Shown piece after piece: positions 23,896 through 35,659 of a DNA stretch of 64,000 nucleotides (position 1 is the first letter of the stretch; each line of letters opens with the position of its first letter). Position numbers and translations under genes: made by a program. The DNA is taken from assembly GCA_026018925.1 (NCBI GenBank), contig JAKSZU010000006.1:129347592-129411591 (forward strand), in the 5' to 3' direction. Under the pieces are notes generated by a model that saw nothing but the letters and a program-made list of their open reading frames with translations, did no database searches and had not been told where the DNA came from. This DNA is from Tupaia tana. Its lineage: Eukaryota > Chordata > Mammalia > Scandentia > Tupaiidae.

Positions 23896-24128
23896 ATCTA
23901 GTCAGGTGATGTGGTGTTGAAGGCAGCTGGATCCCACATGGCCACAGTTCGAGTCTAAACCCTACAAGCCTGGTGCATGTATATGCCCAAAAATCCCAAG
24001 AAGAGAATGAAGGAGAAGGGATAGTGGCATGGCCATCCTCCGTGGAGGGTGATTTCTCACTTTAGCCTCTCTCTGTCTCCAGTGTATGCATGTGCCCTAT
24101 TGCAAAAACCAACTAACTAAATAAAGAC
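23896..24128 (+). mobile_element. tS-2 SINE
   Basis: GTGATGTGGTGTTGAAGGCAG, CTGGATCCCACATGGCC, CAGTTCGAGTC, GAAGGAGAAGGGATAGTGG and GTGCCCTATTGCAAAAACC. Confidence 0.85.
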
Positions 24129-24779
24129 AAAGCCATGAACACTGGTAGTAAGGAGGGAACCTTTTCAGTGTAAAAACACAAAAGCAAAAGAAAGAAAGAA
24201 AAAGATAAGGAAGAATTTACTTCAAGGGCAGGAATGAAGAGATGAGTACAGTAATGAATGTTGAGAACATTTTTCATAGCTCCAAATGAATACAAATGAG
24301 AAAATTAACAAAAGGCAGATAATCCATGGATTCTGACTACTGCCACCAAAACCATTTTGATATTCCAAACATGCCAAGCAACTTGTTGGGGATCTGTCCC
24401 TTGAAAGTAAGGTAGTTAACTTATCTTCAGGTTTGCAATATGCTACTCTATCAATAAAAATTGAAAAGAAAATCTCATGAAAGTGCAATATGCTTTGTGT
24501 TAATTTTAAACATAATCATTGAAAACAAACAATAACAAGAATAAAAACAGAGCCAACCCTGGTGGTAGAGTCAATAGCAAATTGAAATGCAGTGCTGGAA
24601 GTTGTATAGGTTTGGATCTCCAGCAGGCCTTAAAACACACCAGGCATTCAGGTAGGTGCCCAGGTACTTGGGAAAGGGGATGATGATGTTATGGGATCTC
24701 GTTGGATGGGATTTAGCTGACACAGGTTCTTTCGCTGTAGTAGAAGTAGGAAATAGTTCTTAGAAGTGATGATATCTGA

Positions 24780-25920
24780 GGTGAAACTTTATAGATGGGT
24801 AAGCTTTAAAAAGAGCAAAGGAAGAGAAAGGGAAAGGAGGATACACAAGCTTGAGTAAAAAGTCCAAATTGGAAAGAGTATGGGAGGGACATATTTGGAA
24901 ATATGTGAATTTTCTTTATAAATTTCTTCATAACTTCTTTATAAATACTTAATTGGACAGGGATTGTTGCAGAAACTACTGTGAAGGAATGATCTAGAGC
25001 ACACCATACAGTATTGATTAAGTAGGAGTAGGAAGTAAGAAGAGTTAAAAGTTTGAAACGGAGTGTTCAAGTCATCAGTGCCATTCTTCCAGACCAACTT
25101 AGCAGAAATACAATGACTTTTGAAGATGACCTTTCCAAAAGGGAGTTTCAGACAGATACTTGAGGGTCCATTCTTGCACTCTATAGCTCGATTAGAGTAG
25201 AAGAGATCAATAATATAGGAGTCCTAATCATACATGAGATAATTAAACGGTATCAGTAGATAGACTCCCAGGAGAATATCGTAAAGAAAACGGAAGAAAG
25301 GCTGATTCCTGGGGAATATCACTTTAAGGACTGGGAGGAAGTTGATGTGTTCACAAGGAATCTGTAGAGACCAGTGGAGGAGTAATGATCTGGAATCGAA
25401 AGTACTGTATTATCAAGTTATACCAAAGAGAGGACTGAGACCCCAAAGATTCAGGAAACTAAAAAACAGAAAATAGCTTTAAAGGATTTAGTGATTAGGA
25501 CATTAGTGAACTTTGAGAATGCAATCTTGACAAAGAAGTGGTGTTGGCACCAGGCAGTGAGGTGGTAGTAACACAACTGGACCAACATAGGAAGAGTCCT
25601 GGGTTCACATCTTGGGACCTCCCCTGAGGCTACCAGGCCCCTGTGTGCTCATGACCCAGTCAACTGAGACTGGGATGGATCCCAGTGTGAAGAGTGTACT
25701 GGGGGTGCCTCTCTCTCTGTCTCTCTCTCTGTCTCTCCTTATCTCTTGTGGAATAAATAAGTAAGTAAGCACGTTTGAAGAAAAAGAAGGCCTACAAAGT
25801 TGAATACAGGAATTAAGACGAGAATAGTCTAAGGTGGTGGGAAGATCTCTTGGTGAAACTGTTTTAAAAGAAAGGTAAGATTATAGAAAAAGATGGCAAT
25901 ATGAATAAATTAAATTCTTT
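24780..25920. mobile_element. Ancient long interspersed repeat, split by a SINE
   Basis: Segments such as TTCCTGGGGAATATCACTTT, AGGACTGAGACCCCAAAG, GGATTTAGTGATTAGGACAT and, after 25786, AGTTGAATACAGGAATTAAG recall, in the same order, an old purine-rich mammalian repeat family that I cannot name with certainty. It continues on both sides of the tS-4 insertion, so it predates that SINE. Confidence 0.45.
25543..25785 (+). mobile_element. tS-4 SINE
   Basis: GGCACCAGGCAGTGAGGTGG head, GAGACTGGGATGGATCCC body, long CTCTCTCTGTCTCT tract, and CTTGTGGAATAAATAAGTAAG tail. Confidence 0.75.
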
Positions 25921-26344
25921 TTATGCTGAGTTGTGTGTCTAAGTAATTACTGGCAAGCAGAAAGGATCAGTATGGAAAAGAAATCACTGGAATTTTTCAA
26001 TATCAATTTTCAGTAAGGACTGAGAAGATACTGCAGTTCAGGAAAGAGAATGCAATTTCTTCCAAAGTGGTCTGTTTGGTACCTGTTGATGGGTTTTCAT
26101 TATAGGCAATCAACTTTCCACCCCCCACCCCATCTCCACCATTTACACTATATTAGCATTCTCCAATGTACTATGGGATAGTTCACCAGAAAGCACAGAG
26201 GAAAAGGCTTCAGAAAGAAATTAGAGACATCTCTCTACCGGAATAAGAGAGAAAAATAGGGATAGATATTAAAAAATGAAAAAAAAAATTGTGAGCTTCA
26301 TGTTTTCAACTTTCTTGATAGAGACAGGATATATATGTATATTT

Positions 26345-26606
26345 TTTTTTTGAAAGGTTTTTGCTACAGGGCACGTGTGCTCACCAGAAAGACAGAGAAA
26401 GACAGAGAGACAGAAAGCAAAAAATCACTCCCTCAGGGGGGATGGCCATGACGCAATCCTTTCTCCTCCATTCTCTTCTCAGGATCTTAGGCATGCACGC
26501 ACATGTGCCCACTGTGAGTTTAAGGCACCAGGTCCGAGACTGAAACTACGGTCAAATACATGGGAGTCCAGTGACATAGCCATTTCACTAACTGCTGGTC
26601 CCAGAC
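26345..26606 (-). mobile_element. tS-1 SINE, antisense
   Basis: GAAAGGTTTTTGCTACAGGG, GGGGGGATGGCCATGACGC and a head ending AACTGCTGGTCCC. ACAGGAT occurs near both ends (26324 and 26610), but the duplication boundary is unclear. Confidence 0.88.
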
Positions 26607-26619
26607 ACAGGATCATAAC

Positions 26620-27863
26620 AGGGAACTATAATAGTAGAAAATCTTCAATGGTATGAAGTACATGGAATAAATGTTTTAGATATCTAAAAAGGGAGACTGA
26701 CTTGGTATCTAATTATTGTGAAATGCTTGGAAGAAAGCAGAGAACTGTCCCAGAAATGAGTGTACTGGCCTGCAAGGTAAATGTTAACACATTTTACTTT
26801 AATTAAAAAAAATTAATATGTAGTGGCCATTTATTTAGCCTTTGAGAAATCACAAATGAACAAAACAACTACAGCTTCAAATGACATACAGTTTTATCCA
26901 AGTCAGCCTTAATCATTTCTAGGATAGCGTTAAGCTTATCCTGACTTTCTGTCTAGGTAGTTAATGAAGAAGGGATTTTCTCAAATTTGCCTTCATCGTC
27001 CAAAATTATACGATAGATGCTTTATCACAGAATTTATGAAGGTAGACCTGTCATATTAAATATAAGTCATGCAGAAAAATACCTGTCTTGCTTCAAATAA
27101 ATTCTGACACATAATTGCATATGACTGTTTAGACAGCAAGAATTTCACTCTAGTTGACTTATTTTACTTTATTCATATTCTCTGACATCATTTGGTAGCT
27201 CACTTGCTGACTTTTCTACTTTTTGTTTAAGTATATACTCTCATACAGTAGGTCATCATCCAAATATAGCAAAGATGCTAAATGATAAATAAACGTCCAG
27301 CAGCATGAAAAACTCTTTCATCTGGCATTGTTCCCAGTAATGCCAAATAAAGTCAGGGGAAGAAATTCTCAGAAGCTGTTCATTGTTTTTTATTCTCCCT
27401 TTAAATTGTTGGAGAAAATTTCTTCAGTGGGTAGTTCAGAGGGACGATAGAAAATTACTCTCCTTTGAAGAGCTTAAATGTGGTAGAAGAGATTGTAGAG
27501 AGCCAATAATTTACTTATCACTTAGTTCGAAATTCTCGTGGGAAAGATTAGTCCAATTGCTGAGTTTGGAAATGTCCTAAAATTTTAATACTCTAGGAAT
27601 CAGTATGCCTAAATGGAATAACAGGTTCTTCAGTCATGTAGTGCATTACTGATTTCTTCCTACCAGCCAGACTAACTACTAACTACTAACTCAGTAGTCT
27701 TAAATAAATAATACTTACCTAAAAAGAACAACTTTTTATGTGAGCCATCCAGTCATCAAAAGATTGAAGTCTTTCTTTTCATAACAAGATTCTGATTTAT
27801 ATGTGACTACATAATTAAAGTGTATACAATACAAGATGATAGCTGAATATTCTGGTTTAAAAA
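26620..27863. other. Unassigned unique sequence
   Basis: About 1.2 kb, AT-rich, no repeat recognised. A 65-codon frame at 27383-27580 has no visible domain and no clear splice sites. Confidence 0.45.
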
Positions 27864-28143
27864 AATTATTAAATGCTGGGACCAGCAGTTAGTGTAATGG
27901 CTATCTCGCTGGACTCCCATGTAGTCTACCGCGGTTGGAATTCCAGACCTGGTGGCTTAAACTCACACTGAGCGCATGTGCACATGTGCCCAGGATCCTG
28001 AGAGGAGCATGGAGGAGAAGGGATTGCAGGGTGGCCATCCACCCTGGGGGATGATTTCTTGCTTTCTGTCTGTCTCTGTCTTTCCAGTGAGCGCACACAC
28101 CCTATAGCAAAAACTTCTCAAAAAAAAAAAAATTATTAAATGC
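27864..28143 (+). mobile_element. tS-1 SINE with 13-bp duplication
   Basis: GGGACCAGCAGTTAGTGTAA at 27878 to an A-run near 28130. AATTATTAAATGC is duplicated at 27864-27876 and 28131-28143. Confidence 0.93.
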
Positions 28144-28279
28144 ACTAGACTTTTGGTATGCTTAAAAATAATCTGTGATCTATTTTTTGTCTTTAGTTGT
28201 CTACCATGTTCTGAAGGCTCCAAACTAAAAATTTTAGAATGCAGCCCAGTCACACTGACACACATTGGCTAAACACAGG

Positions 28280-28550
28280 CTGAAAAATGTGTTCTGTAGC
28301 CTGGGATGACAGGGAGCCTGGCTTAACTTCTTGCCCAAGCAAAAGGCTTGGTGTAGTCTCAGCAACTCAGGAGGGTAAGTCAGGAAAATTACAAGTTCAA
28401 GGATGACCTGGGAAATATGGTGAGACCCTGTATGAAAAAGAGTTGGGAGTGACCTCGTGCACTTTATGGTTCCAACTGGGGGGCTGAAGCAGGAGGATCC
28501 TTGTATGCTGAGACTTTGTCTTTAAAACAAAACAAAACAAAACAAAAACA
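28280..28550 (+). mobile_element. Alu-like (7SL-derived) SINE relic, apparently dimeric
   Basis: GGTGTAGTCTCAGCAACTCAG followed by GAGGGTAAGTCAGGAAAATT and ATATGGTGAGACCCTG follow the 7SL/Alu order (GTAGTCCCAGCTACTCGGGAGGCTGAGGC...GTGAGACCCTGTC). A second similar block, TATGGTTCCAACTGGG and GGCTGAAGCAGGAGGATCC, follows and ends in (AAAAC)n. The upstream part 28280-28330 may be a tRNA-like segment. Heavily diverged. Confidence 0.7.
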
Positions 28551-28559
28551 AGGGAGAGG

Positions 28560-28812
28560 GGAAACCAGCAGATAGCATAATGGTTACGTCACTGGACTCC
28601 CATGTAGTCAACCGAAGTTCAAGTCCTGGATATGGTGGCTTAAACTCATGCCAGGAATGTGTGCATGTGTGCCCAAGATCTTGAGAGGATGGAGGAGAAG
28701 GGATTGTAATGTAGCCATCCCCTCTGGAGGGGGATTTCTTGCTTTCTTTCTGTTCCTCTTTGTCTTTCCAGCAAACTCACACACCTTATAGCAAAAACTT
28801 GTCTTCAAAAAA

Positions 28813-28843
<31 letters not shown>

Positions 28844-28857
28844 ACAAACAAACAAAA
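28560..28857 (+). mobile_element. tS-1 SINE with (AAAT)n tail
   Basis: GGAAACCAGCAGATAGCATAA head through TTATAGCAAAAACTTG, then AAATAAATAAAT from 28808 grading into (AAAC)n. It inserted next to the Alu-like relic. Confidence 0.9.
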
Positions 28858-29089
28858 AGATAAGAAAGAAGCATCTGTCCAGATTAGTTAGCATTTGCAG
28901 CACTATTTTAAGCAGCAAGGAGGAACTTTGATGGTATGTCTTCATAATTCTGTTTTTGTCAGAAAAGGCATCTATTAAAAATAGCTGTTCAAGTTGATTA
29001 GACTAATTATTTGACTATTAATGTTTTAATTCAGCGATAAGTTAAGTCTTCTTTTTTTCTTTTTGTTTTCCTTTTGCATTTGAGTACCA

Positions 29090-29290
29090 TAATATTTTTA
29101 ATTATGATTTCTGATTTACATATATTCGATTTATATCTATGTAGGTTACGGTATGGTTTTTCAATGCATGTATGGGTGTGTACTAATCAAATCAAGGATA
29201 TATACATATTCATTATGACAGAACTGAAGGTCTGAAAACATAGAAACAGAGTAACACTAGGTACTGGAAACTGTAGGTCAGTTCTTCTTT
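29090..29290 (-). mobile_element. Possible LINE-1 3'UTR, antisense
   Basis: ATATCTATGTAGGTTACGG, TTTTTCAATGCATGTATGG and ACTAATCAAATCAAGGATA resemble the antisense L1 3'UTR pattern seen at 21020. Low identity. Confidence 0.4.
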
Positions 29291-30140
29291 TCTATTAATA
29301 GACTGAATAATTTGTCTTTAATAAGATAGTGTGAAGAGTAATTTAAATGTCTTCCATATTTATCTTGAATAATGTCATATAAATTTATTAAAGTTCACTC
29401 CTTTTAATACATTACTAGAAAGATGACCAGCCATATTTTTCAGTAATTATTCCAAGAGATTAACATGATCAGATTGGGAGTCCATTTTTATATCTCTCAA
29501 ATGCCTAATCTCTTATCAAAGAATTATTTATGGCCTAAATGAAAGTGGCTTCTAGTGTTACTTTTTCCAAAAACATAGTGCCTTTCACTTCATTTTCTTC
29601 TTATTCATGGTGCCATATATTAATCTAATAATTGTTTGGAAATTGATCCAAAGATTGTTTCATTTTTAGCAACTCTCCAATGAAAGCCTTTATTTATTTT
29701 TATTTTTTTTGTATGTGGGTGTTGTGAAATTTGTTTGAATTTTGTTTATGTGGACAGGAAAACTATACAACCAATATGTGCTTGAGCCCTATGCATTATA
29801 GTGGTGTTTTTGACCTCTTTTCCACTTTAGAAGAGCTTGTTCATTGAATCCTCCTCTAAGTGTTCTCAATGGTACTCATTAGTAAGATCTATACAATGGG
29901 ACAATTTTTTTTTTTTTTTTTACATTTTCCCCTAGCCTGTAAAATTGCTTTTATTCAGTTATAGCTTAGTGTTATGTTGTTAATTTGCATTAACAAACCT
30001 TATAAGACACAGTCTTAGATTATTTGTCCTGATGTGGGTATTGTTAGCAACATACGGAGGATCCGCTGCAGGGACATTTCATGTTGTCTTTGTTCTCAGG
30101 GAAGGGAAAACTGTGCTTCTCTGTAATGACTGAAATCGTT
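29290..30140. other. Unassigned unique sequence
   Basis: AT-rich, with a T20 run near 29910. No repeat or exon recognised. Confidence 0.5.
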
Positions 30141-30144
30141 GGTT

Positions 30145-30292
30145 TATTACTTCTCAAGCATTCCTGGTCCTACCCACTAGATGCCAGAAGTAACCTCCAG
30201 CCCTTATAGCGATAACAAAAAATGTCCCCAGACACTGTCAGATGTCCCCTGGGAGGCAAAATTGCTTCTGGTTGAGAACCACTAAGATTAGA
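30145..30292 (-). mobile_element. MER5A-like hAT DNA transposon remnant
   Basis: TACCCACTAGATGCCAGAAG, AAAAATGTCCCCAGACACTG, AGATGTCCCCTGGGAGGCAA and GGTTGAGAACCAC match the reverse complement of the MER5A terminal half, ending in the TIR-type GAGAACCACT. Non-autonomous and shared across placentals. Confidence 0.85.
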
Positions 30293-30294
30293 GC

Positions 30295-31710
30295 ATAATC
30301 TCCTTGCCATGCATATGGAAGATAGCAAATAAATATTTACTGATTAATTTTGACACTTTATATGGGAAAATGCTTCTCTGAGGATTTATGCTTTCAGGCT
30401 TTCATGCTCCCTCTTTAACTACCAGACTGCCATTTTAGAGAATGTGTTCATTTCATTGTGAAATAGTTTCCTCAGTAGAATCTTGTCCTAGAAAACTAAG
30501 AGGAAAATGCATTCTTCCCACATTTTTACATTCAACAGCTAGAGAGAAGTGACCCTGTCCACATAGTGGCTAATGGGAACATGGGTTTTTGGATGAACCG
30601 ATGGATGACCTTGACTAAGTCACTTTTTACTAAAGGCTGTGGTCTCTTTAAAAGAGCATCGATGAACAAGTCTACAGAAATAAAAGGGAAAATTGCCAAT
30701 GGCATTTATGATTTTATTTTTCCCATGTTTATAGATTGGGAGACATGTTGTTTAATACTTATTGAATGACCCTCTTATCTTGTGGACTGTGGACATCATT
30801 CACATGACATGTGCATTGCCTTATGCTTGCTGGGCCAGATCACAACCTTATATGAGACAAAACACAGCAAAGAAATAAGCAGGCATTGAGAATCGGTGTT
30901 TATCTTTAGGAACTCTAGATAGTTCAAGCAAAAAACAAACTTACTAAGAATACAGAAACATATTTTGAGAAAACCAGAAACAATAATAAAACTTTATAAT
31001 GTTAAGTCACGCAGTTGGTGACCACTTTTGCAATAATGGCTTTTATCAGTGTTCTTGTTATCCCCAGATATCTTGATGTAGACATTAAAATAATTAATTA
31101 ATTAATTAATATAAATATTTTGCAAGTAAGTTCCCCTAAAGTGAGTGATCACACTCTGGAAATTAATTTTGTAGCTCTAAAGTTTGTTTTCTACTTGCTA
31201 AAATAACAGAAGAAAAATATACTAATATGAGAATAGTTGATTTATTTGAATTGTAATATTTGACAAACTATAATTGCTTTTATTGTATATGCTGGGTGAC
31301 TTTATGTAATCTCTGGCCTAGAGTAAGATCTTGCTTTTTTTATTAATCATAAAACCATACTTCACAAAGAAAGGTTTAGGAGTGGATTTCTTATTTTTAC
31401 TTACAGATAAAATTGATGCAAATAAAACAGTGCCAAATATAGCATGATTTTTATTGAAGAGGAAAAATGTAAGACTAGGATATATTGATGAGAACAGTCC
31501 ATCAGATAGCAGTAGGTAAAGGTGAGGTGAGAGTGTCATTGGGCAGTTAGAAGACAAGTTAACTAGAGAAGTTGAATTAAGGTAAAGGAAATGGGAAATG
31601 ATCGATTTTTTAGGATGAATATCAACATCTGTTCTGGTAAACTAACAAAAAGGACCACAATACTGGATTTTAATATATTCTTGGTCCAATTTTTAAAAGT
31701 TTGGAGAGAG
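30295..31710. other. Mostly unassigned; weak MIR-like patch
   Basis: 30565-30690 (GGATGACCTTGACTAAGTCAC) may be a badly decayed MIR. 31090-31112 is (TTAA)n simple sequence. Nothing else recognised. Confidence 0.35.
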
Positions 31711-31711
31711 T

Positions 31712-31958
31712 TAGGCCAGCTGGTGATGTGGTGGTTAAGGCAGCTAGATCCCACACAGCCAACTGGACCCCACAGCTTGAAAACCATGCCAGATATGTGT
31801 AGATGCATGCCAAACATCCTGAGAGGAAAATGGAGGGGAAGGGATTGCAGCATGACCATCCCCCCTGAGGAGTGCTTTCTCTCTCTCTTTCTTCTCTCTC
31901 TCTCTCTGTCTCTCTCTAGTGAGCATGCATGCCCTTTAGCGAATTAAAAAAAAAATCT
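31712..31958 (+). mobile_element. tS-2 SINE
   Basis: GGCCAGCTGGTGATGTGGTGG, GCAGCTAGATCCCACAC, ATCCCCCCTGAGGAGTGC, GCCCTTTAGCGAATT and A10. Confidence 0.9.
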
Positions 31959-31960
31959 TG

Positions 31961-32130
31961 GGATCAGCTGGTGCCATGATAGTTAAGGTACTGGACCCCA
32001 CATGGCTGACCATGGTTTGCATCCCAAAACTAGCAGCTTGATTTTTCACTTTCCCTGTCTCATCTCTCTTTCCTGCTCTCACTCTCTCTCTGGTGAGTGT
32101 GTGTGCTCTGTAGCAAATAAAAAATAATTA
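31961..32130 (+). mobile_element. Short tS-2/tS-3 SINE, tandem to previous
   Basis: GGGATCAGCTGGTGCCATGA head, then a direct jump from CTAGCAGCTTG to TTTTTCACTTTCCCTG, and CTCTCTGGTGAGTGTG, with tail AAATAAAAAATAATTATAAA. It lacks the middle body of tS-2, like tS-3, but keeps a tS-2-type tail. Confidence 0.8.
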
Positions 32131-32251
32131 TAAAATATTTAAATAATTTAAAAATATCTTACTCATGGTGTATGGATTTTTCTTTACCCTTATTCTAAGG
32201 TACAGTGTAAAAGGTTACTTAAGAATATTTCCCACGCAATTTTATATAGTC

Positions 32252-32508
32252 AGGGCCAACCCCATTGCTGCCTAGTGGTTAGGGAAGCTGGATTCCACAT
32301 GGCTGACTACATGGTTCAAGTCCTGGACCCAGAAGCTTGAGAAACATGCTAGGTACATGTGTGTGTGCTTAAAATCTTGAGATGATGCAATAAAGGGAGA
32401 AGGGATTGTAGCATGCCCATGTTCCACTGGAGGTTGCTTTCTTTCTCTTTCTCTCTCTGTCTCTCTCTGGGGAGAGCATATGCCCTTTAGCAAATTAAGA
32501 AGGAACTG
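32252..32508 (+). mobile_element. tS-2 SINE
   Basis: GGGCCAACCCCATTGCTGCC, AAGCTGGATTCCACATGGC, AGAAGGGATTGTAGCATG, CTCTCTGGGGAGAGCATATG and GCCCTTTAGCAAATTAAG. Confidence 0.85.
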
Positions 32509-32932
32509 GACAGGATATGGCCCACATATTTATGCTGTACCAAGGTCACTATGGTCTTGCCCCACCTCAAGCTGAAAATGGTCACCACTGACTGGACACT
32601 TGTGTCTATTGGGGAAAAATGATGCTTCATTTTGTCTCTAAATTCTGCATTGGTAGATTGGTTCAGTAATAAATATTTGAGACCTTTAAAAAAATAAAAG
32701 AAGGAAAAGTAAAGGTTTTATACTGTCATCAAATTTTCTGATTTTTTGAAAAGTTTTACATGGGCAGAACAAGGATTGTTTAACAGTTCTGTTTTCATCA
32801 TTAGACGAGTGTCCCATTTTATGTAGAATACAGCCATCCTGTAAACTTGAATCCAAGGGACTGAAGATAATTATTATGAACAAACTCCTGGAAGAACGTT
32901 AGAGATATTAACAAACTGAAGTTATCTTAAAA

Positions 32933-33229
32933 GTCACAAAACTGGAGCCTGCAGGTGGCATAGTGGTTAAGGCACTAGACTTCCATGTGGTGGACCACTG
33001 TTGAAGTCCCAGACCTGGCAGCTTGAAACTCACTCTGGGCGTATGCATGTGCATGCCCAAAATCCCAAGAAGAGAATGGAAGAGAAGAGATTTGGCATGG
33101 CCATCTCCACTGGAGACTGATTTCTCACTTCCCCTCTCTCTTCATCTCTCTCTCTCTCTGTCTTTCTGGTGAGGGCACATGCTCTATAGTAAAAATCTCT
33201 CTTAAAAAAAAAAAAAGGTCACAAAACTG
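32933..33229 (+). mobile_element. tS-1/tS-2 SINE with 12-bp duplication
   Basis: GAGCCTGCAGGTGGCATAGTG head, TGGCAGCTTGAAACTCAC, GGTGAGGGCACATGCTCTAT and an A13 tail. GTCACAAAACTG is duplicated at 32933-32944 and 33218-33229. Confidence 0.92.
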
Positions 33230-33972
33230 AATATTCTTGTTAGGTTTGACTTCCTAGATCATAAGGGTTTTTTTTTTACCTTGTTTTCTTTTGTTTCTTG
33301 AATATTTTGTTTGTTTTGTGTTTCATTACACAATGACCACGTCCTAGAAAGCTGATGTTAAAAGTTAAAGCTTTTTTTACTGGAAAATCTGCAGGTTAGC
33401 AACTAAATCACAACAGTTTGCCCACTGAACTCTGTGACCCTCTGGTTTAATACATCTGGGTGACAGTTTGCACTTGTGTCTCTTCAGTTATCTTCATTTT
33501 AGAATTTCGTAACTGAGTGCTTTTTATTTGACTTTAACCCTTAATTTAGAGAAAGTTGTTTACACAGTAGCAACGGTACACACTTAAAAGACCACTTGGA
33601 AAATAGTTTGGGAGAAAAAACTTTCGGAAGATTGTGGGTGAGTAAAATGGAGTAAAAATGTCAAAAGTAAACCAAAACACATGATCGGTCAGGAAGACAA
33701 AGTGTACTCAGATGTAAAAGCTCAAGTTCTCCAAGGATTTGGGAGCAGAGGAATGGAAGGCAGTTGTCTAACCACGATGATGCAGAAGAGACCCAAGGGA
33801 CAAAGAGTGGTAAATATAGAATAGCCATCTTATGAAGCAAGATAAGGACATGGGCATTAGAGCCATTATGAGAAAGTTGGAAATGTACACAAAAGACATT
33901 GATTCTGGGAAGAACAATTTAGGGACTTGCCGTATCTTCAATCCAGTCAGCGGGTGACTTAGTGCTATAACT
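33230..33972. other. Unassigned unique sequence
   Basis: No repeat or exon recognised. Confidence 0.5.
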
Positions 33973-34254
33973 CATTGACAAGTTCTCCTCCTGCCCCCAG
34001 TCCCAGAGATTTTTGCTATAGGGTACATGCACTTGTCAGAGACACAGAGGAAAACAGAAAGTATGAAAATCACACCCAGGGAGGATGGCCACACCACAAA
34101 ACCCTCTCCTCCATTCTCCTCTTGGGATTTTAGATGTGCACATACACATGCCTGGTGTGTTTCAAGGCACCTGGCTCAAGACTTGAACCATGGTCAATTA
34201 CATGGGAGTCCAGCAACATAACCACTATGCCATCTGCTGGTTCCATTGACAAGT
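33973..34254 (-). mobile_element. tS-1 SINE, antisense, without an A-tail
   Basis: AGATTTTTGCTATAGGGTAC through GCCATCTGCTGGTTCC. CATTGACAAGT flanks it at 33973-33983 and 34244-34254. Between the left duplication and the SINE 3' end lie about 24 bp of C-rich sequence (TCTCCTCCTGCCCCCAGTCC) instead of the expected T-run. Confidence 0.85.
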
Positions 34255-34328
34255 ATTTTAACGAATTCCAATTAATCATGTAAGTTTTTGAAGTCTAATC
34301 CTATGGCAATTTAGTTGTCTTTTTGATG

Positions 34329-34406
34329 TATTGGGTCGTTGGAAAAGTCATGCTGCATCTTTGCATAGAAAAATGCACCATGACTTACTTCTCCGATGAC
34401 CCAGTA
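34329..34406. mobile_element. Mariner-type miniature inverted-repeat element, about 74 bp
   Basis: TTGGGTCGTTGGAAAAGT at 34331 is mirrored by the reverse complement of 34379-34404 (CTGGGTCATCGGAGAAGT), and TA flanks both ends. Size and layout resemble MADE1-like mariner MITEs, but the terminal sequence differs from MADE1. No transposase. Confidence 0.8.
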
Positions 34407-34667
34407 GAAATATATAGCATGACTTTAAATAAGTTTTGCTGAATATGATTATTCAGTAATCTTGTTTTATACTGCTTATGACAACCTAGCATATAATGAC
34501 TTCTTAATAGCCATTTCTAAAATAAATGAAAAGTTGTTATAGCTTATAAATTTAAAGTGTAATTTATTTAAGTAAGTTTTCCTGAACCAGTATAGCATCA
34601 AGGAATTTCTGCCAATCCTGAATAACATAATAGGCCGTCAGATTTGGTGAAATAATTTCTACTACTC

Positions 34668-34938
34668 AAGTAATGGAGTCAGAGGCCAGCAGTTAACGTA
34701 ATGGCTATGTCGCTGGACTCCCACGTAGTCGACCGTGATTCGAGTCCCAGACCTGGTGGCTTAAACTCACGCCGGGCGCGTGTGCGTGCGTGCCCAAGAT
34801 CCCAAGAATGGAGGAGAAGGGATTGCGGCGTGGCCATCCCCCCTGGGGAGTGATTTCTTGCTTTCTGTATCTCTGTTTCTGTCTGTCTGGCAAGTGCACA
34901 CACCCTATAGCAAAAAGAAACAAAAAGTAATGGGGTCA
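34668..34938 (+). mobile_element. tS-1 SINE, young
   Basis: AGGCCAGCAGTTAACGTAATG head, intact CpG-rich core (CGCCGGGCGCGTGTGCGTG), and a short A-rich tail. AAGTAATGG(A/G)GTCA flanks it at 34668-34681 and 34925-34938. A small deletion removes GAGAGG in the body (34805). Confidence 0.93.
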
Positions 34939-34939
34939 A

Positions 34940-35332
34940 AAAGGCTTTCACTTTATTTATGTTATTCTTTTTTTTTTTAATTATTAGACTTTACTATTTT
35001 GAAGCACACAGGTGAGGTGAGATTCCCTCATTTTAACATTCACAATGCCACATTGTCAGATAGTATTGTATTACGTTGTCTCTAACCTGACATGGTTTGG
35101 AGAGGAATTTATCACATTGGCATTAATTAAGAGGAGATGGTGTCTAAGTATACATGTTTCTAATTATTGTCAAAGCATGTAGCCCCTTTTCCCTCCCCTT
35201 CCATTTTCCCTTTTCTCTTATTTCAAGAAATTTTTAAGTACAGAAATGATCCTGTCTCACAGAGCTCAGGGATCTGAAATTTACATAAGGACTTGAATAG
35301 AATGTATGACACATGATGTGACCAGGCTTTTT

Positions 35333-35336
<4 letters not shown>
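34940..35336. other. Unassigned unique sequence
   Basis: Nothing recognised. Confidence 0.5.

Positions 35337-35367
<31 letters not shown>
35337..35367. repeat. T-run, about 30 bp
   Basis: Long T-run without an adjacent SINE body; possibly the tail of a decayed antisense retroposon. 35370-35655 is otherwise unassigned. Confidence 0.7.
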
Positions 35368-35370
<3 letters not shown>

Positions 35371-35659
35371 ATTTATTTGGCTTAAAATCAATGGAACAAA
35401 CTGAACTTGGCATGGCTATTTCTGTTCAAAAAGAAGAAAAAATATATAATTTTACCATTTCTTATGTTTTGATCTTGGCACTGTGACTTTTGTTTATGGA
35501 AAAAGACAGGAGAGGAAAAAAGCATTATTTTAACCTCACATGATAATCATACCAAACTAAAATTTCCTTAAAAAGCATTTGTTCTTTTATTCTTATTATT
35601 TCAATGCAAATGGCTACTCATTTAGTGTAAATTTGAAACAAGAAACAACATTAATATCT

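Noticed and set aside
24780-25920. Endogenous retroviral LTR
   Set aside because: No TG...CA ends, polyadenylation signal context or adjacent internal region could be found. It fits an unnamed ancient repeat better.
28808-28857. CRISPR-like or tandem regulatory array
   Set aside because: It is the (AAAT)n tail of a SINE. No spacer-repeat structure occurs anywhere in the window.
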